Positions 1 to 8,512 of a stretch of DNA of 64,000 bases are shown here, in pieces. Made by a program: the position numbers and the translations under genes. Positions within the stretch are counted from its first letter, which is position 1; each line of letters starts with the position of its first letter. Below the pieces are notes generated by a model that was not told the DNA's origin, did not search any database, and was given only the letters and a program-made list of their open reading frames with translations. Where the stretch lies: positions 1 to 64,000 of the forward strand of contig DIZW01000073.1 in the NCBI GenBank assembly GCA_002428015.1, written 5' to 3'. The stretch comes from Oxalobacteraceae bacterium UBA6018. Lineage in GTDB: Bacteria; Pseudomonadota; Gammaproteobacteria; Burkholderiales; Burkholderiaceae_D.

Positions 1-594
1 GCCGAAGCCGGCCAGCGCGCGCTTGCCGTGGGTGTCGCGGATGGCGGCCAGCTTGCCGCCGGCCAGCGCCAGCGGGAACGCGGCACCGGCGCGGCTGCCG
101 TCGCGCGCCAGCGGTACGTCGCCCTGCCAGCCGATCCAGGCCAGCGTGTGGCCGCGCCGCATCAGGAAGCCGTCGCCGGCGTCGGCCGCCGTGGCGGTGA
201 CGCCGCCACCCTCGTTGATCATGACGGGAAACAGCCGGCCGCCGCGGTTGGGCAGTTCGACCAGCAGCACGCGCGAGGCCTTGGCCGGGTCGCGCGGGCG
301 GGTGATGATGACGTCGACCTGGTAGTGGACCCAGCCGCCGCTGGCCGGCGCCAGCGCGATGTCGGCGATCGCGCGGTTGGCCGGATCGCGCGGGTCCAGC
401 CGCATGTGGGCCACCCCGACGATGGTTTCGTACTCGCCGCCGCGCTCGAACACCTTGGCACCGAAGGCCGGCGCGCGGCTGACGATCTCGAAGCGTTCCA
501 GCTCGGCGGCCGGCCCGCGCGGGGCGCCCGGGGCGGCGCAGGCGCACAGGGTCAGCGTCATGACTAGGCACAGCAGGCGGCGCAGGGTGTTCAA
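1..594 (-). CDS. alpha/beta hydrolase domain-containing lipoprotein (5' part, cut by window edge)
   Basis: The frame stays open from a TTG start at 594 to base 1, giving the first 198 residues. The TTG is preceded by GAGGAG at good spacing. The N-terminus is a hydrophobic signal with a lipobox-like L-C-A-C, so an exported lipoprotein is likely. Segments such as IVGVAHMRLDPRDPANR, a VELPNRGG-like stretch and GDGFLMRRGHTLAWIGWQGD match the N-terminal region of the secreted family annotated as alpha/beta hydrolase domain (PF20091 type). The catalytic half lies outside the window and substrate cannot be judged. An ATG at 561 is a weaker alternative start because it would lose the signal peptide. 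Confidence 0.75.
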   Translation of the reverse strand, partial: MNTLRRLLCLVMTLTLCACAAPGAPRGPAAELERFEIVSRAPAFGAKVFERGGEYETIVGVAHMRLDPRDPANRAIADIALAPASGGWVHYQVDVIITRPRDPAKASRVLLVELPNRGGRLFPVMINEGGGVTATAADAGDGFLMRRGHTLAWIGWQGDVPLARDGSRAGAAFPLALAGGKLAAIRDTHGKRALAGFG

Positions 595-680
595 AGTTCG
601 TCTCCTCGTAGCGCGAGACGATAGCACGGCGGACCCGGCAGCGCCATGGCCGCCGGTCCCCGGCGCCGCAAGCGCCCGCC

Positions 681-1103
681 TCAGGCGAGACGGGCCAAGG
701 TCTCCGGGTCCGGGATGCCGCCGAAGTACTTGTCCAGGCAGGCCTGGAACAGCGGCTCGTTGGGGGCGGCCTGGGCGAACAGGGTCATCGATGAACGGAA
801 CTTGAGGTCGTCGGGATAGCCGAAAATGTCGTCGATGGCGCGCCCCTCGATGGCGGCGACGATGGCGCAGCAGGTGCGCAGGCGCGCGCCGAGCAGTGGA
901 TGGGCCAGGTAGGCGCGCGCCTCAGCCAGCGAGCCGATCGCGTAGCGTTGCGCAGTCGCGCTGCGCCCCAGGCCGGCGATCTGGGGGAAGATGAACCAGA
1001 TCCAGTGGCTGCGCTTGCGCCCGGCACGCAGTTCGGCCAGCACCGTGTCGAACACGCCCGCCTGCGCGGCGACGAAGCGATCGAGGTCGAAATCGGTCTG
1101 CAT
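681..1103 (-). CDS. DUF1810 family protein
   Basis: A 140-residue soluble protein starting at the ATG at 1103, with a short purine-rich AAGGA stretch upstream. The sequence carries the family hallmarks: an N-terminal FDLDRFVAAQ segment, then SHWIWFIFPQ, then IDDIFGYPDDLKFRSSMTLF, then a C-terminal LDKYFGG-like stretch. Length is normal for the family, which is small, single-domain and of unknown biochemical role. It stands alone, convergent with nothing and divergent from the sensor kinase at 1299. A longer in-frame start at 1223 exists but adds unrelated arginine-rich sequence. Confidence 0.85.
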   Translation of the reverse strand: MQTDFDLDRFVAAQAGVFDTVLAELRAGRKRSHWIWFIFPQIAGLGRSATAQRYAIGSLAEARAYLAHPLLGARLRTCCAIVAAIEGRAIDDIFGYPDDLKFRSSMTLFAQAAPNEPLFQACLDKYFGGIPDPETLARLA

Positions 1104-1298
1104 GGAGGTCCTTGGTGGCGGTCCAGACCAACATCCTAGCCCGCCGGCGCGATTGCCGCCGCGCGTTTGCGGCACCGCCTTGCACGGCGCGCACCGCCTG
1201 GACAAGCGCCGCCGACCGTGCACCCAAGCATTTCGTTTTCGACTACCATAGCGGTAACTGCTATAAAGCTACTATAAAACGGACACGACACCGAACCT

Positions 1299-3185
1299 AT
1301 GAGCCGCGACGACAATGCTGCAACGACCGGCGCGGCTGACCGCCTGATCGCCTCCATCCGCGACTACGCGATCTACATGCTCAACCCGAGCGGGCACGTG
1401 GTGTCCTGGAACGCCGGCGCCGAGCGCTTCAAGGGATACACCGCCGAGGAAGCCATCGGCAGCCATTTCTCGGTTTTCCACACGCCCGAGGACCATGCGA
1501 ACGGCCTGCCCGACCGCGCCTTGAGCACCGCCCTGGCCGAAGGCAAGTTCGAGTGCGAGGGCTGGCGCGTGCGCAAGGACGGTACCCGGTTCTGGGCCAG
1601 CGTGGTGATCGACCCGGTGTTCGGCGACAACGGCGAGCTGGAAGGCTACGCCAAGATCACGCGCGACATCACCGACAAGAAGCGCGCCGACGACGCCCTC
1701 AAGGCCAGCGAGCAGCAGTTCCGCCTGCTGGTGCAGGGTGTGGTCGATTATGCGATCTACATGCTCTCGCCGGAAGGCACGGTCACCAACTGGAACGCCG
1801 GCGCCAAGCGCATCAAGGGCTACGACACGACCGACATCATCGGCCACCATTTCTCGACCTTCTACACGCCAGAAGACCGCGCGCGCAGCCTGCCGGCCCA
1901 TGCGCTGGGCGAGGCGGCGCGCATCGGGCGCTACGAGGCCGAGGGCTGGCGCGTGCGCAAGGACGGCACCCGGTTCTGGGCGCATGTGGTCATCGACGCG
2001 ATCCGCGACGACACCGGGCAACTGATCGGCTTCGCCAAGATCACGCGCGATATCACCGAACGCGAGGAGGCGGCGCGCTCGCTCGAGCGCACCCGCGAGG
2101 AACTGTTCCAGTCGCAGAAAATGGAAGCGATCGGCCAGCTGACCGGGGGCGTCGCGCACGACTTCAACAATCTGCTGTCGATTATCTCGACGGCGGTGCA
2201 GGTGCTCGACGCCCAAGGCGTGAGCACGCCGCAAAAGCCTGTGCTGCAGAGTATCCACCGGGCGGTGGAGCGCGGCGCCGCCCTCACCCAGCAACTGCTG
2301 GCCTTCGCGCGCCAGCAACCGCTCGCGCCCACGGTGCAGGACCCCAACAAGGTGATCGGCAATTTCGAAACCGTGCTGCGGCGCGGCGTGGGCGCGCACA
2401 TCGACCTGCGCGTGGCGTTGGGCGCCGACGTGCACTGGGTCAATATCGACGAGGCGCGCCTGGAGGCGGCCATCCTGAACCTGGTGGTCAACGCCCGCGA
2501 CGCCATGCCCGACGGCGGCACGCTCGACATCAGCACCGCCAACGCGACCATCGCGCAGGGCGAGCACGCCGCCCTGCCGCCCGGCGCCTACGTGCGCATC
2601 ACCGTGGCCGACAACGGCAGCGGCATGCCGGCCGAGGTGCTGGCGCGCGCCTGCGAGCCCTTCTACACCACCAAGCCAGTCGGCAAGGGCACAGGTCTGG
2701 GCCTGAGCCAGGTCCAGGGCTTCATCATGCAGTCCGGCGGCGCGCTCGAGGTGCGCAGCACCGAGCATGCCGGCACCACGATCACCATCCTGCTGCCGGC
2801 GGTGAAACGCGACGCGGACAGCGTGCAGCGCGCCTCCGAGCGCGAGGTGGCGCTCATCGTCGAGGACGAGGAGGAGCTGGGCAAGCTGGCCGGCTCGCTG
2901 TTCGAGACGCTCGGCTACGACGTCATCCTGACCACCAACGGCGCCGAGGCGCTGCGCGTGCTGGGCGAGAAAAACGACGTCGACGTGCTGTTCACGGACG
3001 TGATGATGCCGGGGATCTCAGGGATCGAGCTGGCCCGCAAATCGCGCGAGCTGGTGCCGGACCTGAAAGTGATCCTCGCCTCGGGCTACCCGGTGCCGGC
3101 CCTGCGCGCCCATGGCGGGCTGGACGAGTTTGCGTTCATCTCGAAACCGTACCGGCTGTCGGAGATCGTCAAGAAGCTGCGCTAG
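1299..3185 (+). CDS. hybrid sensor histidine kinase/response regulator with two PAS domains
   Basis: 628 residues. Two PAS/PAC domains occupy about residues 12-125 and 140-262. They are very alike (both contain GWRVRKDGTRFWA and AKITRDIT), which points to internal duplication. A HisKA domain follows with the phospho-acceptor His near residue 287 in the GGVAHDFNNLL box. Next is a HATPase domain with NAR DAMPDGG (N box), DNGSGMP (G1) and GKGTGLGLS (G2). The C-terminal receiver has its phosphorylatable Asp near residue 567 in FTDVMMPG. No transmembrane segment is visible, so it should be a cytoplasmic sensor; the PAS ligand is unknown. The next gene begins directly after the stop, suggesting co-translation. 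Confidence 0.93.
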   Translation: MSRDDNAATTGAADRLIASIRDYAIYMLNPSGHVVSWNAGAERFKGYTAEEAIGSHFSVFHTPEDHANGLPDRALSTALAEGKFECEGWRVRKDGTRFWASVVIDPVFGDNGELEGYAKITRDITDKKRADDALKASEQQFRLLVQGVVDYAIYMLSPEGTVTNWNAGAKRIKGYDTTDIIGHHFSTFYTPEDRARSLPAHALGEAARIGRYEAEGWRVRKDGTRFWAHVVIDAIRDDTGQLIGFAKITRDITEREEAARSLERTREELFQSQKMEAIGQLTGGVAHDFNNLLSIISTAVQVLDAQGVSTPQKPVLQSIHRAVERGAALTQQLLAFARQQPLAPTVQDPNKVIGNFETVLRRGVGAHIDLRVALGADVHWVNIDEARLEAAILNLVVNARDAMPDGGTLDISTANATIAQGEHAALPPGAYVRITVADNGSGMPAEVLARACEPFYTTKPVGKGTGLGLSQVQGFIMQSGGALEVRSTEHAGTTITILLPAVKRDADSVQRASEREVALIVEDEEELGKLAGSLFETLGYDVILTTNGAEALRVLGEKNDVDVLFTDVMMPGISGIELARKSRELVPDLKVILASGYPVPALRAHGGLDEFAFISKPYRLSEIVKKLR

Positions 3186-3422
3186 ATGGAACCGGAACAC
3201 CTGCTATTGCTGCTGACGCGCGAAATGCCGTTCGGTAAATACAAGGGCCGCATGATCGCCGACCTGCCCGGCCATTACCTGGCCTGGTTCGCGCGCGAGG
3301 GCTTCCCGCGCGGCGAACTGGGGGCCCTGCTGGCCTTGATGTATGAGCTCGACCACAACGCCCTGCGCGGCCTGCTCGACCCCTTGCGCGCAGGCGCGCG
3401 CAGACATCGCTCAACCTTGTGA
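3186..3422 (+). CDS. DUF3820 family protein
   Basis: 78 residues with the family signature MPFGKYKG followed by IADLPGHYLAWFAREGFPRGELG. Members (PF12843) are small cytoplasmic proteins, some labelled putative quorum-sensing-regulated factors, without an established activity. The ATG immediately follows the TAG of the hybrid kinase with no spacer, so translation is probably coupled to it. Length is typical of the family. Confidence 0.85.
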   Translation: MEPEHLLLLLTREMPFGKYKGRMIADLPGHYLAWFAREGFPRGELGALLALMYELDHNALRGLLDPLRAGARRHRSTL

Positions 3423-3507
3423 TTATTTGTATCAAATACGCCCTTACATTGTAGTTTTACGACAGCGCCACCCATAATCGCTGGGTTTGCAAACTCCCAA
3501 CTCAGCA

Positions 3508-5700
3508 ATGAAACTTCGTCTCACACCGATCGCGATGGCGATCCTGCTCCTCGGCGCCAGCGCCGCGGCGACGGCCCAGCAGGCCGACGCCAAGGCTGGC
3601 GCCGCCGCCGCCGACACCGCCACCAGCGCCAAGCCGGCCGCGCCGCAGGCGGCAATGGCCACGGTCGAAGTCAAGGGCGACTACGATCCGCGCAGCGAGG
3701 ACACGGCCAGCAAGACCGTGCTGTCGCACCAGGAAATCATGAAGTACGGCGACACCAATGTCTACGACGTGCTCAAGCGCGCGCCGGGCGTGACCGTGGT
3801 GGGCAACAGCATCCGCATGCGCGGACTGGGCAACGGCTACACCCAGGTCCTGGTCAACGGCGAGCGCCCGCCGCCGGGCTTCTCGATCGACAACCTCACG
3901 CCGGACCAGATCGAGAAGATCGAGGTGGTGCGCGCGGCCACCGCCGAGCATTCGATGCAGGCCATCGCCGGCTCGATCAACATCGTGCTCTCCAAGGTGG
4001 TGGCCAAGGCCCAGCGCGACCTGCGCATGAACGTCAACCACACCGCCTACCAGGACAACCAGTTCGTGATCGGCACCTTGGCCGACCGCAGTGGCGCGCT
4101 GTCCTACTACCTGAACGCGATGATGTACCGGAACGTCAGCAACACGCCCGGCTACTCCACCGATCAGTTGACCACGCCGGACGGCCAGGTAACCCAGCTG
4201 CGCGACAGCGTCAGCCACAGGATCTGGCGCAACAGGGGCCTGGGGATGCAGCCGCGCCTGAACTGGAAGATGGCCAACGACGACCAACTCAACGTGTCCG
4301 GCTTCGTCCAGGTCGGGCGCTCCAGCGGCAGCGGCGACACCGCCTACACCGACCGCATCGGCGTGTTCTCGGTGCCGGACTACGTCAGCCGCCACAACGA
4401 CGACGACAACCATTCGCACTTCGTCGGCGGGGACGTCAACTGGATCGCCAAGCTGTGGGGCGGCAAGCTCGACGCCAAGGCGGGACTGGCCACGGGCAGC
4501 AACGACGGCAATGGACGCTCCCTGTCGAGCAGCGCGGACGGCGCCCTCCATCTGCGCCGCGACAACGACACCGGCACCACCTTCAAGCACTACAACAGCA
4601 GCGGCAAGTATGCGCGCACCCTGTTCGAGGGACACGCGCTGGCGGCCGGCTGGGAAGTGAGCCGCCAACAGTTCACCAACGACATCGTGCGCGTCGAAGG
4701 CCTGCTCGGCGCCGAGCCGGCGCGCATCGCCGAGAACTTCACCCCGCGCGTGACGAAACTGGCCGCCTACGCCCAGGACGAATGGAACCTGACCAAGCAG
4801 TGGTCGGTCTACTTGGGCGCGCGCTGGGAAGGCATCCGCACCGACAGCAGCGGCACCGGCCTGCTGGACACCGAGTCGCGCAGCCATGTGCTCAGCCCAG
4901 TGGCCCAGACCCTCTACAAATTCCCCGACAAGAGCGGACGCCAGCTGCGCCTGGCCCTGACCCGCACCTACAAGGCGCCGGACCCGAACGACCTGAGCGC
5001 GCGCCGCAGCTACGCGGACGTGAACACCCGCTTCAACCCGGACTGGCGCGGCAACCCGAACCTGCGGCCGGAACTGGCAACCGGGGTGGACTTGGCCTAC
5101 GAGCGCTTCTGGAGCACGGGCGCGATGTACTCGGTGAGCGCGTCCGCGCGCCACATCACCGACTACATGCGGCGCATGCTGGTGCAGGACAGCGGCGGCT
5201 ACTGGCTCAACGAGCCCGTCAACGACGGCAGCGCGCAGGTGCGCTCGCTCGACTTCGAGCTCAAGTTCCCGCTCAAGGCGGTGCTGAAGGATGCGCCGCC
5301 GCTGGACCTGCGCGCCAACCTGAGCCGCAACTGGTCCCAGGTGGCGACGGTGCCGGGCCCGAACAACCGGCTCGACCAGCAGGTGCCGCTGACGGCGGTG
5401 CTGGGGGCCGACTACAAGGCCGACCAGTTCAGCACGGGCGCGAGCTTCTCCTACCGCGGCGGCGGCCCGGTGCGCATCTCGGAGCAGCAAAGCGCGTATC
5501 TACAACTGCACCGCGAGCTGGAAGCCTATCTGCTGTACAAGCTGGGCAAGGGCGTGCAACTGCGCGTCACTGGCAGCAACCTGCTGGGCGAGGACAACCG
5601 CGGCTACTCGCGCTACCAGGACGCCAAGGGCAGCAGCGAAAGCTGGAGCCTGAACCCGTCCGGGCGGCGCGTGCAACTGAGCCTGGAGCTCAAGCTCTAG
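3508..5700 (+). CDS. TonB-dependent outer-membrane receptor
   Basis: 730 residues from the ATG at 3508; an in-frame TTG at 3487 is possible but only lengthens the signal. A signal peptide (residues about 1-24, ending ATAQQ) is followed by an Ala-rich linker, then a plug domain (about 55-165, with VYDVLKRAPGVTV, IRMRGLGNGY and IDNLTPDQIEKIEVVRA). A C-terminal 22-strand-type barrel runs to the final LSLELKL. The protein imports a bulky ligand (siderophore, cobalamin or glycan) across the outer membrane using TonB energy; the ligand cannot be read from sequence. The 3' third (from 5120) is repeated at 7980-8512 as a truncated copy. Confidence 0.92.
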   Translation: MKLRLTPIAMAILLLGASAAATAQQADAKAGAAAADTATSAKPAAPQAAMATVEVKGDYDPRSEDTASKTVLSHQEIMKYGDTNVYDVLKRAPGVTVVGNSIRMRGLGNGYTQVLVNGERPPPGFSIDNLTPDQIEKIEVVRAATAEHSMQAIAGSINIVLSKVVAKAQRDLRMNVNHTAYQDNQFVIGTLADRSGALSYYLNAMMYRNVSNTPGYSTDQLTTPDGQVTQLRDSVSHRIWRNRGLGMQPRLNWKMANDDQLNVSGFVQVGRSSGSGDTAYTDRIGVFSVPDYVSRHNDDDNHSHFVGGDVNWIAKLWGGKLDAKAGLATGSNDGNGRSLSSSADGALHLRRDNDTGTTFKHYNSSGKYARTLFEGHALAAGWEVSRQQFTNDIVRVEGLLGAEPARIAENFTPRVTKLAAYAQDEWNLTKQWSVYLGARWEGIRTDSSGTGLLDTESRSHVLSPVAQTLYKFPDKSGRQLRLALTRTYKAPDPNDLSARRSYADVNTRFNPDWRGNPNLRPELATGVDLAYERFWSTGAMYSVSASARHITDYMRRMLVQDSGGYWLNEPVNDGSAQVRSLDFELKFPLKAVLKDAPPLDLRANLSRNWSQVATVPGPNNRLDQQVPLTAVLGADYKADQFSTGASFSYRGGGPVRISEQQSAYLQLHRELEAYLLYKLGKGVQLRVTGSNLLGEDNRGYSRYQDAKGSSESWSLNPSGRRVQLSLELKL

Positions 5701-5825
5701 GGTCGGCTCACGGCCAGGCGCTGGCCCTCGCTGTGCATGCGCGCGAAGTCGGCGGCCGGCACGGCGGGGCTGAACAGGTGGCCCTGCAGCTGGTCGCTGC
5801 CCAGGTCGCGCAGGAAGGTCATCTG
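5120..5825. repeat. direct repeat copy 1 (3' end of TonB receptor plus 3' end of EAL gene)
   Basis: This 706-bp stretch is repeated with many point differences at 7980-8643. It covers the last third of the intact receptor gene and, antisense, the last ~40 codons of the EAL-domain gene. Relative to this copy the second has a 48-bp in-frame deletion (bases 5353-5400 missing) and a net 6-bp insertion just after the receptor stop codon. The lengths agree exactly with those two indels (706 - 48 + 6 = 664). Confidence 0.9.
5701..5825 (-). pseudogene. 3' remnant of an EAL phosphodiesterase gene
   Basis: Read on the minus strand this segment encodes [18 protein letters not shown] and [13 protein letters not shown], nearly the same as the C-terminus of the intact EAL gene ending at 8518. 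Homology stops at 5825, where unrelated sequence begins, so only the tail of the gene is present. It is part of the direct repeat described for 5120-5825. Confidence 0.85.
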
Positions 5826-5886
5826 TCTAGGTCGCGGCCCATTTGCAAGGCCGAAATGCCCTTGACGGGAATGCGGCAATTTTGGG

Positions 5887-6295
5887 AATACCGACGGTGT
5901 CGCCGGCTGCACGGTGACGAATGCACCTGGCCCCTTCCCGGGGACGGCCCTGATCAACGGCAACCCTTTGCCGCGCGCGCCGAAGTGGCAGACCAACTTC
6001 ACGCTTCGCTACAGCATCCCGATGGCGAACGGCGACGTTTATGCGCTGACCGATTGGGCCTACCGTAGCAGCTATAACATGTTCTTGTACGAGGCCAAGG
6101 AATACAAGGCCAAGCCACTGCTGGAGGGCGGACCGCCGTCGGTTACAAGTGGGCTGGCGACAAGTATGAGGTGGCCGCTTTTGCGCGCAACATCACTAAC
6201 AAAATCCAGGTGATTGGCGCTATTGACTTTAATAACCTGACAGGCATGTTGAACGAGCGGCGCACGCTTGGCGCGCAGTTCAAGGTCAACTTCTG
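5887..6295 (+). pseudogene. frameshifted C-terminal fragment of a second, different TonB-dependent receptor
   Basis: From 5887 the frame reads NTDGVAGCTVTNAPGP, then PRAPKWQTNFTLRYSIPM and DWAYRSSYNMFLYEAKEYKA. Around 6127-6135 it shifts frame. The new frame continues AVGYKWAGDKYEVAAFARN and ends MLNERRTLGAQFKVNF with a stop at 6293-6295. These are typical last strands of a TonB-receptor barrel ending in aromatic F, and they differ from the receptor at 3508. No start or plug domain is present. It lies directly after the repeat boundary, so it is a scrap brought in by rearrangement. Confidence 0.8.
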
Positions 6296-6371
6296 AGTCC
6301 GTGGCTGGCTCGGCGCAGAGTGAGCCAGCGATTTCACAAGCGACGCGCCGGTCATCGTCGGCGCTGTTATC

Positions 6372-6405
6372 GCGGGAATTGCTTGCTTCGGCAAGCAATT
6401 CCCGC
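6372..6405. terminator. perfect 15-bp hairpin with UUCG loop
   Basis: Bases 6372-6386 and 6391-6405 are exact inverted complements, closed by TTCG between C and G, the exceptionally stable C(UUCG)G tetraloop. It lies between the receptor fragment (+) and the 3' end of pstS (-), where a bidirectional terminator would be expected. No clear T-run follows on either strand, so a processing or mRNA-stabilising role is equally possible. Confidence 0.6.
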
Positions 6406-6455
6406 CTGCTACACGCCAGCGCGGGCGCTCGGCAATGTGCAGTCGGTCCGTTGAC

Positions 6456-7499
6456 TTACCAGACCGCTTTCCCCGAAGCATCCTTCAGATTGGCTTTCCA
6501 GGCAGCTTCCACCAGCTTGACGGTCGCGGCCGGCATCGGCACGTAGTCCAGGTCGGCGGCTGCCGCGGTGCCGTTATTGAAAGCGTAGTTGAAGAAGTTC
6601 AGCACTTCCTTGCCTCTAGCGGCATCAAGCTGCTGCTTGTGCACCAGGGCGAAGGTCGCGCCGACGATCGGCCAGGCGGCCTTGCCCGGCTGGTCGGTAA
6701 GCACCACGCCGAAGCCCGGCGCCTTGGCCCAGTCGGCGTTGGCGGCGGCGGCCTTGAAGGCGTCGTCGCCCGGCTGCAGGAAGACGCCGTCGTGGTTCTT
6801 CAGCTGGGTGTGGCTCAGCTTGTTTTTCATGGCGTAGGCCCACTCGACGTAGCCGATCGCGCCCTTGATGCGCTGGACGTTGGCGGCCACGCCGTCATTG
6901 CCCTTGCCTCCCAGGCCGACCGCCCATTTCACGGCGGTGCCGGCGCCGATCTTGCTCTTGAAGTCGGCATTGGTCTGGGAAAGGTAATTCGTGAACAGGA
7001 AGGAGGTGCCCGAACCGTCGGCGCGGTGCACCACGGTGATGTCTTCGGCCGGCAGCTTGACGCCCGGGTTCAGGGCGGCGATTTCGGCGGCGTTCCACTT
7101 GGTGACTTTGCCCAGGTAGATGTCGGCCAGGACCGGACCGGTCAGCTTCAGCTGGCCCGGGACCACACCGTCCAGGTTCACGATAGCGACCACGCCGCCC
7201 ATGATGGTCGGGAACTGCATCAGGCCAGCTTCGTTCAGTTCTTCCACCGTCAGCGGCATGTCGGACGCGCCGAAGTCAACGGTCTTGGCCTTGATCTGCT
7301 TGATGCCGGCGCCCGAACCGATCGACTGGTAGTTCAGGCCGTTGCCGCTCTTCGCCTTGTACATCTCGGCCCATTTCGCGTAAATCGGGTAGGCGAAGGT
7401 CGAACCGGCGCCGGTGACGTCGGCAGCCAGGGTCGCGCTGCTTGCGAACGCAGCGGTGGTGCCGATGAGGATGGTGGCCAGCAGTTGAGTGATGCGCAT
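6456..7499 (-). CDS. pstS: phosphate ABC transporter substrate-binding protein PstS (solitary paralogue)
   Basis: 347 residues. A Sec signal peptide (about 1-25, MRITQLLATILIG to TLAA) is followed by the mature DVTGAGSTFAYPIYAKWAEMY, then [21 protein letters not shown] and the phosphate-binding [16 protein letters not shown] motif. It binds inorganic phosphate in the periplasm and delivers it to PstCA. It closely resembles the PstS at the right edge of the window (63096 onward). Here no pstCAB genes accompany it; it sits between a receptor fragment and an IS66 scrap. An AAAGG Shine-Dalgarno precedes the ATG, and a Pho-box-like site lies about 54 bp upstream. It may act with the chromosomal PstCAB as a spare binding protein. 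Confidence 0.95.
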   Translation of the reverse strand: MRITQLLATILIGTTAAFASSATLAADVTGAGSTFAYPIYAKWAEMYKAKSGNGLNYQSIGSGAGIKQIKAKTVDFGASDMPLTVEELNEAGLMQFPTIMGGVVAIVNLDGVVPGQLKLTGPVLADIYLGKVTKWNAAEIAALNPGVKLPAEDITVVHRADGSGTSFLFTNYLSQTNADFKSKIGAGTAVKWAVGLGGKGNDGVAANVQRIKGAIGYVEWAYAMKNKLSHTQLKNHDGVFLQPGDDAFKAAAANADWAKAPGFGVVLTDQPGKAAWPIVGATFALVHKQQLDAARGKEVLNFFNYAFNNGTAAAADLDYVPMPAATVKLVEAAWKANLKDASGKAVW

Positions 7500-7552
7500 A
7501 TCAAACCTTTCAGGTTATTAGAAGATCGAATGGTCGAGTATAGTTGAGATAT

Positions 7553-7570
7553 ATAACATGTTCATGACAT
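7553..7570 (-). promoter_or_regulatory. Pho-box-like site upstream of solitary pstS
   Basis: On the minus strand the bases read ATGTCAT, a 4-bp spacer GAAC, then ATGTTAT. This 7-4-7 direct-repeat layout matches the PhoB binding site consensus (CTGTCAT, A/T-rich spacer, CTGTCAT-like). It ends about 54 bp before the pstS ATG, a normal place for a PhoB-activated promoter. PhoB itself is encoded at 58850-59539. Confidence 0.6.
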
Positions 7571-7697
7571 AACGCTCGTTGCCATAACTGGCACAAGGAT
7601 GCGTACATTACGTGTCTGGCTGATAACTGTTTCCCACAAATCATACGTTCGAACCATTTATATTTCACTTTGACAACTGCCTTGTCATCATCCGAAC

Positions 7698-7979
7698 GTG
7701 CGCGCACTGGGTGTGCAACTGACCCAGGGCCAGATGCTGCCATATGCCCGCACCGCCGAGTTGATTGGCGAGATGACGGGCTTGTCTGTGTCGCCTGCAA
7801 CCCTGCTTGCCTGGGGTGGCGAAGCCCGCCTGGCCCTGCAGGGTACAGCCGACCTGATAGCGCGGCAATTGCACCACGCGCCAGTGTTGTGCGCCGACGA
7901 ATCGGGCTTGCGCGTGGACGGCAAACTTCACTGGATGCATGTGGCGGCCACGGCGGAACTGACCTGGTATGGCATGCAA
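7698..7979 (+). pseudogene. IS66-family transposase fragment
   Basis: About 94 codons read RALGVQLTQGQMLPYARTAEL, GLSVSPATLLAW and APVLCADESGLRVDGKLHWMH. These are the conserved central part of IS66 (TnpC) transposases, including the DES segment with a catalytic Asp. Both ends are missing: homology begins near 7698 and stops exactly where the second direct repeat starts (7980). Intact transposases are about 500 residues, so this is a non-functional remnant marking past IS activity at the junction. Confidence 0.85.
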
Positions 7980-8512
7980 GCGCGATGTACTCGGTGAGCG
8001 CGTCCGAGCGCCACATCACCGTCTACATGCCGCGCATGCTGGTGCAGGACAGCGGCGGCTACTGGCTCAACGAGCCCGTCAACGACGGCAGCGCGCAGGT
8101 GCGCTCGCTCGACTTCGAACTCAAGGTTCCGCTCAAGGCGGTGCTGAAGGACGCGCCGCCGCTGGACCTGCGCGTCAACCTGAGCCGCAACCGGTCCCAG
8201 GTGGCGACGGTGCTGGGGGCCGACTACAAGGCCGACCAGTTCAGCACGGGCGCGAGCTTCTCCTACCGCGGCGGCGGCCCGGTGCGCAGCTCGGAGCAGC
8301 AAAGCGCGTATCTACAACTGCACCGCGAGCTGGAAGCCTATCTGCTGTACAAGCTGGGCAAGGGTGTGCCACTGCGAGTCACCGGCAGCAACCTGCTGGG
8401 CGAGGACACACGCGGCTACTCGCGCTACCAGGACGCCAAGGGCAGCAGCGAAAGCTGGAGCCTGAACCCGTCCGGCCGGCGCGTGCAACTGGGCCTGGAG
8501 CTCAAGCTCTAA
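7980..8512 (+). pseudogene. truncated 3' copy of the TonB-dependent receptor
   Basis: Codons from 7982 to the TAA at 8512 repeat the last ~193 codons of the receptor at 3508-5700, minus 16 codons (a 48-bp in-frame deletion corresponding to 5353-5400). Shared stretches include VQDSGGYWLNEPVNDGSAQV, FSTGASFSYRGGG and SRYQDAKGSSESWS. It has no signal, no plug and no start of its own. The reading frame is fused to the IS66 scrap region upstream. It cannot make a functional receptor. Confidence 0.88.

Noticed and set aside
3502..5490. A 662-codon minus-strand open frame
   Set aside because: It is antisense to the TonB receptor, with low-complexity Val/Ala/Arg sequence and no start signal.
6456..7499. 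Second pstS as a product of the 0.7-kb direct repeat
   Set aside because: The repeat boundaries do not include pstS; it is located inside the insert and is only a diverged paralogue of the copy at 63 kb.
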